Shown here one piece after another: positions 5,817 through 5,968 of a DNA stretch of 5,968 bases. The notes beneath the pieces are model-generated. The model saw only the letters and a program-made list of their open reading frames with translations, was not told where the DNA came from and searched no databases. How positions within the stretch are numbered: the stretch's first letter is position 1; each line of letters opens with the position of its first letter. Position numbers and translations under genes: made by a program. The stretch lies in assembly GCA_029243445.1 (NCBI GenBank), contig JAQWSA010000087.1:1-5968 (forward strand). The letters run 5' to 3'. The DNA is from Alphaproteobacteria bacterium (lineage in GTDB: Bacteria > Pseudomonadota > Alphaproteobacteria > UBA6615).

Positions 5817-5968
5817 TTATGCTTTTAAATATTCTTTTGCTCGCAGTTTTCCATCCTCCACTGCTGGCTGATTAAAAGGATTAATATCCAGAAGCCTAGC
5901 TACCATAACCGTCTCTAACATATAATGCATCATTAAAGCTCCTAAGCTAGCTTCATTTAATTTATCAA
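5817..5968 (-). CDS. pgi: Glucose-6-phosphate isomerase, C-terminal end (partial)
   Basis: Translating the minus strand from the right edge to the TAA at 5817-5819 gives 49 residues with no internal stop, the C-terminus of a gene entering from outside the window. The segment GALMMHYMLETVMVARLL (9-26), then NPFNQPAVEDGK (29-40), fits the second signature region of phosphoglucose isomerases, which interconvert glucose 6-phosphate and fructose 6-phosphate. The signature usually reads NQxGVExxK; here it is NQPAVEDGK, with Ala in place of Gly, as I recall for some alphaproteobacterial forms. The protein ends a few residues after this motif (LRAKEYLKA), so it lacks the long C-terminal tail of E. 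coli Pgi. It lies immediately upstream of mutL with a 2-bp gap. Identification rests on this short region only. Confidence 0.85.
   Translation of the reverse strand, partial: DKLNEASLGALMMHYMLETVMVARLLDINPFNQPAVEDGKLRAKEYLKA

Noticed and set aside
1..5968. Mobile element, CRISPR array, tRNA/rRNA gene, toxin-antitoxin or phage-defence system
   Set aside because: Coding genes fill nearly the whole window, the spacers are short, and no terminal repeats, spaced direct repeats, cloverleaf-like sequence, transposase or defence domain was seen on reading both strands.

Overview
The window looks like ordinary chromosomal DNA of an AT-rich alphaproteobacterium (by eye roughly 38-40% G+C, not computed). 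Three things point there. The TadA C-terminus (CHHVPEV) and the MutL C-terminus (GQCNHGRPT, ending FGRR) match alphaproteobacterial forms as I recall them. The order tadA | pseudouridine synthase - rsmD, with mutL nearby, is also familiar from that class. The C26 hydrolase between tadA and the pseudouridine synthase resembles proteins I associate with Rhodospirillales and relatives, so a low-GC, possibly marine, member of that broad group is my best inference. This rests on recalled family features, not on a search.

Layout, left to right. Positions 1-359 (minus) hold the N-terminal part of an FMN-dependent alpha-hydroxy-acid dehydrogenase/oxidase that runs off the left edge. A 174-bp AT-rich divergent spacer (360-533) separates it from a TauD-family Fe(II)/2-oxoglutarate dioxygenase (534-1400, plus). 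This gene converges on tadA (1416-1871, minus), the tRNA A34 deaminase. A 64-bp divergent spacer follows. Then comes a tightly overlapping plus-strand cluster: a C26 gamma-glutamyl hydrolase/glutamine-amidotransferase-like gene (1936-2679), an RluB/RsuA-type pseudouridine synthase (2672-3430) and rsmD, the 16S rRNA m2G966 methyltransferase (3408-3962). The cluster converges on mutL (3994-5814, minus), which starts only 2 bp after the stop of pgi. Only the last 49 codons of pgi lie in the window (5817-5968, minus).

Functionally the middle is translation maintenance: wobble inosine formation, rRNA pseudouridylation and rRNA methylation, with one putative amide hydrolase translationally coupled to them. 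The right side carries mismatch repair downstream of a glycolytic gene. The left side carries two catabolic oxidoreductases whose substrates cannot be fixed from sequence.

I found no mobile element, CRISPR array, tRNA or rRNA, and no convincing new system. The points most worth a second look are a perfect 10-bp inverted repeat inside the last codons of rsmD, a DAPY in place of the usual DPPY/F catalytic motif in RsmD, the overlapping C26-rluB-rsmD cluster, and substrate-pocket differences in the TauD-like and hydroxy-acid dehydrogenase proteins.
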